Below, one piece after another: positions 9,046 through 16,649 of a stretch of 45,388 nt of DNA; position 1 is the first letter of the stretch; the number at the start of each line of letters is the position of its first letter. Made by a program: the position numbers and the translations under genes. Below the pieces are notes generated by a model. That model was not told the DNA's origin and searched no databases. It was given only the letters and a program-made list of their open reading frames with translations. Source of the DNA: Crocinitomicaceae bacterium (GTDB taxonomy: Bacteria; Bacteroidota; Bacteroidia; Flavobacteriales_D; Sanyastnellaceae). The DNA lies in the NCBI GenBank assembly GCA_002722795.1, contig PBMY01000007.1, positions 1 to 45,388 of the forward strand, in the 5' to 3' direction.

Positions 9046-9755
9046 TAAAACAATTGAGTGTGTATGATGTGAATTATCGGAAGGACAGTTAGTGCCGGAA
9101 CTAGGTCAAGCATTTGAAATTTCTTTAATCCAGTTAAATCTAAACCTAAAGCTAGAAGTAGAACCCCACTAGTTGCTGTAAGGTCAGTTATTAGTTCTGG
9201 AGACATAATCAATGCTCCGTTAAAACTAAACGCCATAGATCCAACAAAGTAAAAGCCAAGTGTAAGTGCTCCTTGAAAACCCAGTATGCCTAAAGCTGAA
9301 AAGAGGACTCCACGACCAAGAGCGGAAGCTAGGAAAAATGAACTAATAAGATCCATAATAGACTTCACCATAATCAGGTTATAATCGCCATCTAATCCTT
9401 CATTCATACAACCAATTAAAGTCATGCCTCCAACACAAAAAAGCATCGTTGCTTTGATGAAAGATCCTCCAACACTTTGTTCTCCCTCTACGTCAAAGCG
9501 AGATGCAAACTTCTCAAATTTTTTGTGTAGTCCTAGATATTCGCCTGTTAATGCTCCGATCACTAGACTAAGGAAAATGTTTATGGGGTTGTTCATATCC
9601 TTAATCATGCCAATGCTCATTGCTATAGTAAACAGGCCAAAGATGATGACGATATTGGTTTGGGCTTTAGAACCTATTCTCTTTCCTGTTAGTAACCCTA
9701 AGGAAGAACCGGCTGCGACGGCAATTGTATTGATAAAGGTGCCTAGTAATACCAT
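9045..9755 (-). CDS. DUF554-family integral membrane protein
   Basis: A 236-residue polytopic inner-membrane protein of the DUF554 (YdfK/YqgA) family; the function of the family is not established. It opens with GTFINTIAVAAGSSLGLLTGKRI, then alternating hydrophobic segments; the Gly-rich FVGGMTLIGC-like block appears as LFCVGGMTLIGCMNEGLDGD, characteristic of the family. About six or seven membrane segments are visible. ATG 9755 is taken as start; a GTG two codons earlier (9761) is possible. It is first in a probable operon with the muramidase-like and WYL genes, and divergent from tgt. Confidence 0.88.
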   Translation of the reverse strand: MVLLGTFINTIAVAAGSSLGLLTGKRIGSKAQTNIVIIFGLFTIAMSIGMIKDMNNPINIFLSLVIGALTGEYLGLHKKFEKFASRFDVEGEQSVGGSFIKATMLFCVGGMTLIGCMNEGLDGDYNLIMVKSIMDLISSFFLASALGRGVLFSALGILGFQGALTLGFYFVGSMAFSFNGALIMSPELITDLTATSGVLLLALGLDLTGLKKFQMLDLVPALTVLPIIHIIHTQLF

Positions 9756-9765
9756 GCTCACAAGT

Positions 9766-9773
9766 TACATTTG
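9766..9773 (+). promoter_or_regulatory. Bacteroidota -7 promoter box (TACATTTG) for tgt
   Basis: TACATTTG is an exact TAnnTTTG match in the intergenic space between the divergent DUF554 and tgt genes, 26 bp before the tgt GTG start. No clear -33 element was found. Confidence 0.45.
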
Positions 9774-9799
9774 TGTAATTATAATCAAGAGCATTACAG

Positions 9800-10930
9800 G
9801 TGAATTTTAAGTTAGAAGCAACTGATAAGGGATCAAGTGCCAGGGCTGGGACCTTAAGAACGGATCATGGTGATATTAGAACGCCCATTTTTATGCCTGT
9901 TGGAACTTTGGGCTCAGTAAAGGCTGTGTCACAGCCTGAGCTTAAACATGATGTCGGTGCTGATATCATTTTGGGTAATACATACCACCTTTATTTAAGG
10001 CCCGGAATGGATACTATGGAAAAAGCAGGTGGCTTACATAATTATATGAATTGGGGTGGTCCAATTCTAACAGATAGTGGAGGCTATCAGGTTTATAGTC
10101 TATCTCATACAAGGAAATTGACAGAAGAGGGAGCTGCATTTAGAAATCACATCAATGGCGATTTAGTCATGTTTACTCCAGAAAATGTGATGGATATTCA
10201 AAGAACAATTGGGGCTGATATCATTATGGCGTTTGATGAGTGTCCACCTTACCCATGTACAAAGCAGTATGCCAAAAGCTCTATGGATAGAACTCATAGA
10301 TGGCTTGATAGATGCGTTGCAAGGTTAGCTAATACTCAACCTCTTTACGGACACAATCAGGAATTGTTTCCCATTTTACAAGGCGGTGGATATGCAGATC
10401 TTAGAAGGGATAGTGCAGAATATATTTCAAATATTGATGCAGCTGGATATGCAATTGGAGGTTTGAGCGTTGGGGAACCTGCAGAGGAGATGTATGAAAC
10501 GAGTGAACTTGTTTGTAGTATTCTACCTGAGGATAAACCAAGGTATTTGATGGGCGTGGGTACACCAGTAAATATTTTAGAAAACATTGCTTTAGGCGTA
10601 GATATGTTTGACTGCGTAATGCCCACGAGGAATGCTAGAACAGGAACTGTTTACACTTGGAATGGAGTGATGAATATCAAGAATAAGAAGTGGGAACAGG
10701 ATTTTACTCCTCTTGATCCTGCTGGATCTGCTGAGGTTGATAAGATGTATAGTAAATCTTACGTTAGGCATTTGCTCAGAGCTAATGAAATCTTGGCGTT
10801 GAATATATTAAGCGTACACAACTTGGTGTTTTATTTGGACTTAGTAAGAGAGGCAAGGAAGCAAATCATTGAAGGTGATTTCGCTAGGTGGAAAGATAAA
10901 ATTGTCCCACAACTGAGCGCCAAAATTTGA
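9800..10930 (+). CDS. tgt: Queuine tRNA-ribosyltransferase (tRNA-guanine transglycosylase)
   Basis: A 376-residue TGT that swaps G34 for preQ1 in GUN-anticodon tRNAs. The start is GTG; the N-terminus FKLEATDKGSSARAG...TPIFMPVGT aligns with the family only from this codon. TDSGGYQV (91-98, Asp92), AFDECPP (Asp146) and FDCVMPTRNARTG with nucleophile Asp271 are present. The usual C-terminal zinc ligands CxCxxC are absent: the corresponding stretch, KWEQDFTPLDPAGSAEVDKM, contains no cysteine. I recall the same loss in other Flavobacteriia, so it is probably lineage-typical. Its stop overlaps the start of the next gene (TGATG), indicating coupling with an LptF/LptG permease. Confidence 0.96.
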   Translation: MNFKLEATDKGSSARAGTLRTDHGDIRTPIFMPVGTLGSVKAVSQPELKHDVGADIILGNTYHLYLRPGMDTMEKAGGLHNYMNWGGPILTDSGGYQVYSLSHTRKLTEEGAAFRNHINGDLVMFTPENVMDIQRTIGADIIMAFDECPPYPCTKQYAKSSMDRTHRWLDRCVARLANTQPLYGHNQELFPILQGGGYADLRRDSAEYISNIDAAGYAIGGLSVGEPAEEMYETSELVCSILPEDKPRYLMGVGTPVNILENIALGVDMFDCVMPTRNARTGTVYTWNGVMNIKNKKWEQDFTPLDPAGSAEVDKMYSKSYVRHLLRANEILALNILSVHNLVFYLDLVREARKQIIEGDFARWKDKIVPQLSAKI

Positions 10931-12036
10931 TGAATAAACTCGACAGATATATCATTAAGAAGTTTCTCCTGACATTCTTTTTTATGTTGGGTGCTTTTTG
11001 CGTTGTAGCTGTAGTTTTTGATTTAGTTGAAAATATTGGAAGATTACTTTCAAACGATGCGCCGTTTTGGGGGACAGTTAAGTATTACGTGGCATTCTGC
11101 TTTTTCTTCGGAAATCTATTGAGTGGCTTTATTGTTTTCTTAACCATTGTTTGGTTTACAAGTAGACTAGCACAGCAGACGGAAATTATAGCCATGCTTA
11201 CAGGGGGGATGTCTTTCTCTAGACTTCTTAGACCGTATTTTATTGCTGCTTCGATTCTTGTTGTATTCTCTCTTTTTCTCTCACACTATGTCGTGCCTCA
11301 AGCAAATAAAGACAAGTTGGAGTTTGAGGTTCAGTGGGTTCATGTGAATTTTCATGTTAAAGACCAAAACCTGTATAGAGAGGTCGCTCCTGGAACAGTT
11401 GCTTATTTCAGGAGTATCACATACGGCCGTAAAACAGGGTATAAATTCCAAATGGAAAGATGGGGTGATGACAACAAATTAGAACAGAGGATTGTGGCTG
11501 CTAAGGGAACGTGGGTACCAGCTGATAGTCTTTGGAGGCTTATCAATGTCGGAGTAAGAGAGTTCAATGACGATGGAACAGAGTCCTTCAAATTCGTAAA
11601 TCGAATTGATACAGTTCTTCCAATGAGAATTGATGACTTTGCCCAAAGAGATGCGGTTGTAAATACAATGACAACATCAGAATTGAACGAGCATATTGAG
11701 GATGTAAGATCTACAGGTGCTGATGTGAGCCCTTTACTTTTGACTAGGTATTCAAGAACTGCAACACCCTTTGCAATTTTTGTCCTTACCCTAATTGGGG
11801 TTGGAATAGCCTCAAGAAAACAAAGGGGAGGTATAGGATTCCACCTTTTTGCTGCTGTACTAATTGGCTTCACATTCGTGTTTACTTCACGACTTATTAC
11901 TGTTTACGCAGCAACAGCATCTGTCCCTGCTTGGCTTCCATACGGTTTGGATGGCATTCAATTTATTGCTGCTTGGCTCCCAAATGTATTGTTTGGTATA
12001 CTAGGATTGTGGATCTATAAAAGAGCACCAAAGTAA
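10930..12036 (+). CDS. LptF/LptG-family lipopolysaccharide export permease
   Basis: A 368-residue YjgP/YjgQ permease, one of the two membrane subunits of the LptBFG transporter that extracts LPS from the inner membrane. It begins KLDRYIIKKFLLTFFFMLGAF, the family's amphipathic first helix. Three N-terminal membrane segments follow, then a periplasmic beta-jellyroll domain (about 120-260), then three C-terminal segments from RTATPFAIFVLTLIGVGIAS onward. Whether it is the LptF or LptG paralogue is not decided; the tgt-linked copy in Flavobacteriales is usually called LptG. The ATG overlaps the tgt stop by one base; a TTG one codon earlier is rejected. The 3' end overlaps the convergent ispE by 22 bp. 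Confidence 0.9.
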   Translation: MNKLDRYIIKKFLLTFFFMLGAFCVVAVVFDLVENIGRLLSNDAPFWGTVKYYVAFCFFFGNLLSGFIVFLTIVWFTSRLAQQTEIIAMLTGGMSFSRLLRPYFIAASILVVFSLFLSHYVVPQANKDKLEFEVQWVHVNFHVKDQNLYREVAPGTVAYFRSITYGRKTGYKFQMERWGDDNKLEQRIVAAKGTWVPADSLWRLINVGVREFNDDGTESFKFVNRIDTVLPMRIDDFAQRDAVVNTMTTSELNEHIEDVRSTGADVSPLLLTRYSRTATPFAIFVLTLIGVGIASRKQRGGIGFHLFAAVLIGFTFVFTSRLITVYAATASVPAWLPYGLDGIQFIAAWLPNVLFGILGLWIYKRAPK

Positions 12037-12842
12037 GCCGTCCACCCTTTGGCCTTAGCTTTTCCCACAAGCTTGTACCCCTCTACTGAATCCTTATCAA
12101 ATAGTCCAAACACTGCCGATCCACTTCCACTCATTTGTGTAAAGTGTGCACCATTTGACTCAATAAAATTAAGAGCTTCAATAATTTCAGGGAATTTCTT
12201 AGAAACTGGACCCTGAAAATAGTTTGTGATACTCTGAAGATTTTCGTAATCAAAATCTAAGTTTGATTCCTTCAATTCCAAGAGTTTAAAAGCTTCTCTA
12301 GTAATGACCTCAACTCCGGGGTGTACAATCAAAATTTCCTGATTTTGTAGGCTATTACAAACTTCAAATTTTTTTATAACCTCTCCACGTCCACTAACAC
12401 TCGAAGGTTCGTTTTTGATAAAGAATGGACAATCGCTTCCAAGTTTAGAAGCGTAATTTTCTAATTCAGACGTATCTAACCCAAGCTTACATTGGTTGTT
12501 TATAGCTTTCAACATAAAACTACCATCGGAGCTGCCGCCACCTAGTCCTGCACCACTTGGGATATTCTTTTGAAGAGTAACATTTATTTCAGGAAGATTG
12601 AAATCCTTATTTAAAAGGGCATGTGCTCTTACAACTAAATTAGACTCACTACCATCTTCAATATCGAGTCCATGTAACACTAAATTCAACTTCCCCTGAA
12701 TCCCAGCTTCATTTAAGTGTACCTCTAATATGTCACACCAACCAATAGGAAGGAAAACGCTTTTTAGATTGTGGAATCCATCTTTACGGCGTCCAACTAC
12801 CTGCAGACCCAAATTTATTTTAGCGTTTGGAAAGTAAATCAC
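12015..12842 (-). CDS. ispE: 4-diphosphocytidyl-2-C-methyl-D-erythritol kinase
   Basis: A 275-residue GHMP kinase of the MEP isoprenoid pathway, phosphorylating the 2-hydroxyl of CDP-methylerythritol. The N-terminal AKINLGLQV holds the catalytic-site lysine (K8), the ATP-binding glycine-rich loop is PSGAGLGGGSSDG (95-107), and LGSDCPFF carries the catalytic aspartate D137. The C-terminal MSGSGSAVFGLF is the third GHMP motif. It lies 12 bp downstream of era on the same strand, so the two are probably co-transcribed, and it overlaps the convergent permease gene by 22 bp. Confidence 0.95.
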   Translation of the reverse strand: MIYFPNAKINLGLQVVGRRKDGFHNLKSVFLPIGWCDILEVHLNEAGIQGKLNLVLHGLDIEDGSESNLVVRAHALLNKDFNLPEINVTLQKNIPSGAGLGGGSSDGSFMLKAINNQCKLGLDTSELENYASKLGSDCPFFIKNEPSSVSGRGEVIKKFEVCNSLQNQEILIVHPGVEVITREAFKLLELKESNLDFDYENLQSITNYFQGPVSKKFPEIIEALNFIESNGAHFTQMSGSGSAVFGLFDKDSVEGYKLVGKAKAKGWTAYFGALL

Positions 12843-12854
12843 AGTGTTTAGTGA

Positions 12855-13817
12855 TTAATTAAAGTAGCCAAATCTCTTAAGCTTATTCTCGTCATTTCGC
12901 CAGTCTTTGTCAACACGAACATACAGATCTAGGTAAACCTTCTTCCCAAGAAATGACTCCATCTCCTTTCGTGCATCAGTTCCAACCCTTTTAATCATTC
13001 GTCCCTTAGCCCCAACGACTATTTGTTTTTGAGAATCACGAGCAACTCTAATTTCAGCTCTAATCTTACAAATGGTAGGTTCATCCTTGTAGTCTTCTAC
13101 AACAACTTCACAGCTGTATGGAATCTCCTGTTTGAAATGAATTAAAATTTTCTCACGTACAATCTCAGAAACAAAAAACCTCATAGGTTTATCTGTGAGT
13201 TCATCCTTTGGAAAAAATGGAGGCCCTTCAGGGAGTACCTCCTCAATCATTTCTAAGATACAGTCAAGATTGAAACTGTGAAGTGCGCTAATTGCGGCAA
13301 TTTTTGCTCTTGGAATTTGTTCTTTCCAATACTTCATTCGCTCAACTGCTTTATCCTGATCGCCCAAATCAACTTTGTTTATCAAGATGATCACTGGAAC
13401 ATCCATATTGGAGATTTTTTCCAATGTTGCTTCATGGGCAATACAGTCCTCGTAAATATCTGTAACTAGAAGTAGCACATCTGCGTCTTGTAAAGCAGTT
13501 TTCACAAACTTCATCATACCCTCTTGCAATTTGTACGAAGGGTCCAAAACTCCGGGGGTGTCACTGTAAACGATTTGATATCTTGGTTCGTTTACCATTC
13601 CCATGATGCGGTGACGTGTGGTTTGTGCTTTAGAATTAATAATGCTCAAACGTTCACCAACAAGTTGGTTCATGAGGGTACTCTTCCCCACATTTGGAGA
13701 ACCTACAATATTGACGAATCCCGCTTTATGCCCCTCAGGAACATCGTTGCCTTCAGAAGGCATGGGCGGGATGTCTGGCATATCTACCTCTGTGTTAGCT
13801 GGAGTTTCGTCGCTCAT
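12855..13817 (-). CDS. era: GTPase Era
   Basis: A 320-residue Era, a GTPase needed for 16S rRNA maturation and 30S assembly. GSPNVGKS (39-46), AQTTRH (switch I), DTPG (86-89) and NKVD (147-150) form the G domain. The KH domain at the C-terminus has GAKG at 269-272 in VVGAKGRMIKRVG. Before the G domain there is an unusual acidic, Pro-rich N-terminal extension of about 30 residues. The chosen start is supported by a -7 box only 9 bp upstream. Co-directional ispE follows after 37 bp. Confidence 0.95.
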   Translation of the reverse strand: MSDETPANTEVDMPDIPPMPSEGNDVPEGHKAGFVNIVGSPNVGKSTLMNQLVGERLSIINSKAQTTRHRIMGMVNEPRYQIVYSDTPGVLDPSYKLQEGMMKFVKTALQDADVLLLVTDIYEDCIAHEATLEKISNMDVPVIILINKVDLGDQDKAVERMKYWKEQIPRAKIAAISALHSFNLDCILEMIEEVLPEGPPFFPKDELTDKPMRFFVSEIVREKILIHFKQEIPYSCEVVVEDYKDEPTICKIRAEIRVARDSQKQIVVGAKGRMIKRVGTDARKEMESFLGKKVYLDLYVRVDKDWRNDENKLKRFGYFN

Positions 13818-13826
13818 TTACAGAGA

Positions 13827-13834
13827 CAAAGGTA
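13827..13834 (-). promoter_or_regulatory. Bacteroidota -7 promoter box (TACCTTTG) for era
   Basis: On the minus strand TACCTTTG lies 9 bp before the era ATG, an exact match to TAnnTTTG, giving a very short leader. It supports the start codon at 13817. Confidence 0.5.
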
Positions 13835-13845
13835 GGGCTGAATTA

Positions 13846-14289
13846 CTAGTCTAAATTAGGATTTAGCCAATCAACAAGCATCTGTCTTTACTCATCAGTT
13901 AACCTAGCCAAATTGTGAGTCAGCTTATTTGGTCCTTTCGGAATCTAGCTAGCCCTTTCTTATAAAGTCTGCACTCTCTTCAAGTTTGTGCTTTCTTTTG
14001 CCTTCATCGTATCACCCCCATTCAAAATAATTAAGCGAATAAGAACTCTTACTTTCATGTTTTTCAAGCCACCAACTTACCGGAGTAATATTGCTGTACC
14101 AAGGGTAGTTTGTTGATTTTGAATGACAATCGTAGCAGGTAGCACTCATTAGCTGTGCAACCTCTCGAGTCGCTTACTCTATCACAAGAAAATCGTTCTC
14201 TTGACTAGTATGTCAATGAGTTTTATCTATGGTTTTTAATTGGGCTAAGGCCAAAAGGCCATCAATTTCAATCCAATCTTCTTTGTCAT
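13846..14289 (-). pseudogene. Decayed haem-binding-domain (CxxCH) protein gene
   Basis: Conceptual translation of the minus strand recovers a protein of the Haem_bd family broken by several stops and at least two frameshifts. From ATG 14289 it reads MTKKIGLKLMAF, then (shifted) ALAQLKTIDKTH, stop, SQENDFLVIE, stop, ATREVAQLMSATCYDCHSK, and continues STNYPWYSNITPVSWWLEKH. After a further stop come YDEGKRKHKLEESADFIRKG, another stop, and in another frame RLTDE, stop, RQMLVDWLNPNLD ending at 13846. The CYDCH haem motif and the PWYSNITPVSWW block are typical of intact small exported haem-binding proteins of Bacteroidota. The order is complete, so this is a recent in-place decay rather than a fragment. 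Confidence 0.85.
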
Positions 14290-14347
14290 GTGACGAAGTT
14301 AAGTTTATTTGGTCTAATTATAAATAGCTGATAAACATGTATTTATA

Positions 14348-14377
14348 TTGATTCTAAACAAATGAAGTTCTATTTTG
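14348..14377 (+). promoter_or_regulatory. Possible promoter of the small Cys-rich gene
   Basis: A TTG (14348-14350), 20-bp spacer and TATTTTG (14371-14377) resemble the Bacteroidota -33/-7 pair, with the -7 box imperfect. The implied transcription start is about 15 bp before the ATG at 14399. Confidence 0.35.
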
Positions 14378-14398
14378 CAATAATAAAATTTAGAAATC

Positions 14399-14644
14399 AT
14401 GGCTTTAAATACAGTTAACTCTTGTACGAATTGTGATAATCTTGAAAAGAATTTCAATTGTAGCGTACACAATGTAGTGGTTGATTTGAACAACACTTGT
14501 GAGAGTCATAATCTGAAGGTGAGTATTACTAAATCATCTTCTTGTTCGAATTGCTCAAACCATAATACTAGTAGATGCTCACATCCTAAACAAGCGACTA
14601 ACGATCTACTTTGTTTTGATTGGTCAAAGGGAGGTGAAGCTTAG
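14399..14644 (+). CDS. Small cysteine-rich protein, probable metal-binding knuckle protein
   Basis: An 81-residue protein with ten cysteines arranged in repeated motifs: CTNC, an internal FNCSVHNV, CESH, then CSNCSNHNTSRCSHP and a final LLCFDW. The pattern CxxC...CxxH repeated twice suggests two zinc-binding knuckles. I recall similar short proteins with a C(S/T)NC...CxHP...CF.W signature in other Flavobacteriia, but no function is known to me. There is no signal peptide, so it is probably cytoplasmic. It has its own possible promoter and a strong terminator (14726-14760), and sits intact between two decayed minus-strand genes, which argues that it is under selection. Confidence 0.75.
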   Translation: MALNTVNSCTNCDNLEKNFNCSVHNVVVDLNNTCESHNLKVSITKSSSCSNCSNHNTSRCSHPKQATNDLLCFDWSKGGEA

Positions 14645-14725
14645 TATTGATAAAATGGCTGCAATTTCTGTAGGCAATTAGACATTCATATTTTTATGGG
14701 GTAATTACCTAGAAATAATTGAATT

Positions 14726-14760
14726 AAAACGGTGTAGATTTTAATCTATGCCGTTTTTTT
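14726..14760 (+). terminator. Strong intrinsic terminator after the Cys-rich gene
   Basis: A 15-bp stem (14726-14740 with 14743-14757, two G-T pairs) around the two-base centre, followed by T residues, with CGG/CCG in the stem. It lies 80 bp after the stop codon. The left arm's A-run gives a weaker U-tract on the minus strand too. Confidence 0.85.
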
Positions 14761-14762
14761 TA

Positions 14763-14958
14763 CAACAAAGACCTAAGATTTTACTCATTGCTCTTAACAC
14801 TAGCTCAACTGAATCATTTTCTACTCATACTTGGTATACTCTTTAGAATCCCATCATTCAATAAAGCTATAATCGGCAGTTTTAACCTCTATTCTAATGG
14901 CAGCATTCATACCTTGAAAATCTAATCCTGAAGAAATTATCGCAATTTTCTTAATCAT
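14763..14958 (-). pseudogene. 5' relic of a 6-phosphofructokinase gene
   Basis: From an ATG at 14958 the minus strand reads MIKKIAIISSGLDFQGMNAA then IR, a degraded version of the Pfk N-terminus (MIKKIGIITSGGDSPGMNAA). After a frameshift it reads GF, stop, RVYQV, stop, VENDSVELVLRAMSKILGL, matching the GFYRGYQGLIEND...L.LRDVS region of Pfk. Similarity stops at about 14763, so only about the first 65 codons remain, with at least four disabling lesions. The catalytic GGDS is already changed to GLDF. An intact but divergent Pfk is encoded at 42348-43322. Confidence 0.8.
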
Positions 14959-14997
14959 TGGATTATTAATCAATCAACTAAATTATATCATTGTAGT

Positions 14998-15795
14998 ATG
15001 AGTTTGACAGAAAATAAATTTTCTACTAATAGTATAATCCGATTTTCAATATTAGCATATTGGTCTATTTTTTGGCTTTTCAATGTAATTGATAAGCTCA
15101 TTGGTGGCAGTATGTTCCTTTGGGTGGGAAGAGATAGATTTGCCCAATTCCAAAAATTCTTTGCATCTACTGGACTTGATTCGCCATTGATAGCTGATGC
15201 AGCTTTGATAGTTGCTGCTGCATTAGAAGTTTTTGCTTTTGTGTTTTTCTCAGGAGCCCTTATTCACTTCCTATGGAAACGAACTTCTGATGCTAGGTCA
15301 TGGTTCTTTGTTGGTATCATTTTCACTCTGATAACCTTTACAGTTTTCTCAATTGGTGACCACATCTTTGGCGACAGATTCGAGCTACTAGAGCATACTT
15401 TATTTTGGTTTATTACACTCTGTTCCTGGTTAATATTCAATAAATTGGAAGTTAAAGGAGAAAACAATCTCCATCTTTCTACAGGACAAAAATTAAGCGC
15501 AACCATTATAGCTCTCTTCCTAGTTTGTACAACTAGTCTTTCAATCTTTAATTATAATGAAAACTTCTTTCATAGAAGAACCTCAGTACTTGAATCAGTT
15601 GAAGTAGGAAAGAACCTATATAAAGTAAGTTTCCCCTTCCTAGGTGGAAGTAAAGTGTTTGAAGGCACTATTGCTAAATTCAAATTAGAACACCCGGCCA
15701 AACGTATTATACAGATTTATACGGTACCCACTCCACTCAAACTAAAAAAGGCTGATAGCCTCATTTTTTACATTGTAACCGAGGAGAAAGAATGA
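14998..15795 (+). CDS. Polytopic membrane protein, tandem paralogue A (unknown function)
   Basis: A 265-residue protein with about five membrane segments: IIRFSILAYWSIFWLFNVI, then AALIVAAALEVFAFVFFSGA, WFFVGIIFTLITFTVFSIGD, LFWFITLCSWLIF, and ATIIALFLVCTTSLSIF. A soluble C-terminal part of about 80 residues follows. Conserved with its neighbour are FLWVGRDRFAQF, the FFAS.GL motif, and FSIGDHIFGDRFELLEH. The first four segments and the glutamate in LEVFAF faintly recall DoxX-like quinone-related membrane proteins, but this is weak. The ATGA overlap with the next gene (15792-15795) indicates translational coupling. I assign no function. Confidence 0.8.
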   Translation: MSLTENKFSTNSIIRFSILAYWSIFWLFNVIDKLIGGSMFLWVGRDRFAQFQKFFASTGLDSPLIADAALIVAAALEVFAFVFFSGALIHFLWKRTSDARSWFFVGIIFTLITFTVFSIGDHIFGDRFELLEHTLFWFITLCSWLIFNKLEVKGENNLHLSTGQKLSATIIALFLVCTTSLSIFNYNENFFHRRTSVLESVEVGKNLYKVSFPFLGGSKVFEGTIAKFKLEHPAKRIIQIYTVPTPLKLKKADSLIFYIVTEEKE

Positions 15796-16595
15796 AAGAG
15801 AAGAATATCATAAGATTATCCATCCTCATTTTTTGGACTTTCTTTTGGGGATTAAGTGTAGTAGATAAAATCATACCCGACGTTCATTATCTCTGGGTAG
15901 GCAAAGATTTCTTCGCCCTATTTATTAAGTTTTTCGCATCGTTAGGCCTCAAGAATCCAATTTTTGCAACTCTTGCTCTTGCTAGTATTACAGTCCTAGA
16001 AGTGCTAAATTTTGTTTTTTACTTTTTGTCCCTCGGTAGTTTTTTCAAAAGCGATGAAGGTCTCTGCGAAAAGTGGTTTTTCAGAGCAGTATTCACTTCT
16101 ATGACTTTGTTTGCGTTGTTCTCAATTGGTGATCAGGTCTTTGGCGACCGTTTCCAACTCCTTGAACATGGCTTATTCTGGCTTGTGCTGATTGTCTCAT
16201 GGGTTGGATTTAAATATGTTGATGAAACCAAGACCACTCGTATATCTGGTTCTAAAGGTGTCAAATTAGCTGTGGTCATTGGTCTTGTCATCACCATGTG
16301 TGCATCCGTTTCTATCAGAGAATTTTCTAGTAAGACATTTTCAAATGTTGATACATCTGTAAATGGGGTAGAGGTTGTTGATGGAGTATACAAATTCGAT
16401 TTCCCTTTCTTGGCTGACAAGTTAGTTTGGGAAAAGACGGTCAATGAATTCAAAGCTGAGCACCCAGAGTTGGTCGTTAACTATATCTATACTGGTCCAG
16501 GAGAATTGAATTCTAAAAAGAAAACACATATGCTTTTGTATGTTTTTACCTCAAAAGTAGAATCTCAAGAGGCTCAAGAATTAAAGTTGGAATAA
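15792..16595 (+). CDS. Polytopic membrane protein, tandem paralogue B (unknown function)
   Basis: A 267-residue paralogue of the preceding protein with the same order of features. It has a hydrophobic start IIRLSILIFWTFFWGLSVVD, then YLWVGKDFFALFIKFFASLG, LEVLNFVFYFLSLGSFF, and FSIGDQVFGDRFQLLEHGLFW. A fifth membrane segment LAVVIGLVITMCASVSI is followed by a soluble tail with a DFPFLADKLVWEKTV block that parallels SFPFLGGSKVFEGTI in paralogue A. The pair arose by tandem duplication and has diverged. Both likely work together, for example as a heteromeric membrane complex (inference). A bidirectional terminator follows. Confidence 0.82.
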   Translation: MKEKNIIRLSILIFWTFFWGLSVVDKIIPDVHYLWVGKDFFALFIKFFASLGLKNPIFATLALASITVLEVLNFVFYFLSLGSFFKSDEGLCEKWFFRAVFTSMTLFALFSIGDQVFGDRFQLLEHGLFWLVLIVSWVGFKYVDETKTTRISGSKGVKLAVVIGLVITMCASVSIREFSSKTFSNVDTSVNGVEVVDGVYKFDFPFLADKLVWEKTVNEFKAEHPELVVNYIYTGPGELNSKKKTHMLLYVFTSKVESQEAQELKLE

Positions 16596-16625
16596 AAAAA
16601 GAGTCAGCGCAAGCTGACTCTTTTT
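16596..16625 (+). terminator. Bidirectional intrinsic terminator between convergent genes
   Basis: GAGTCAGC (16601-16608) pairs with GCTGACTC (16613-16620) around a GCAA tetraloop, with an A-run before and a T-run after. It can terminate the membrane-protein pair on the plus strand and the lipoprotein operon on the minus strand. Confidence 0.9.
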
Positions 16626-16649
16626 ACTATTTTGTTAGAGTAATTAATA

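Noticed and set aside
10927-10929. TTG start for the LptF/LptG permease
   Set aside because: The adjacent ATG at 10930 overlaps the tgt stop as TGATG, a common coupling arrangement.
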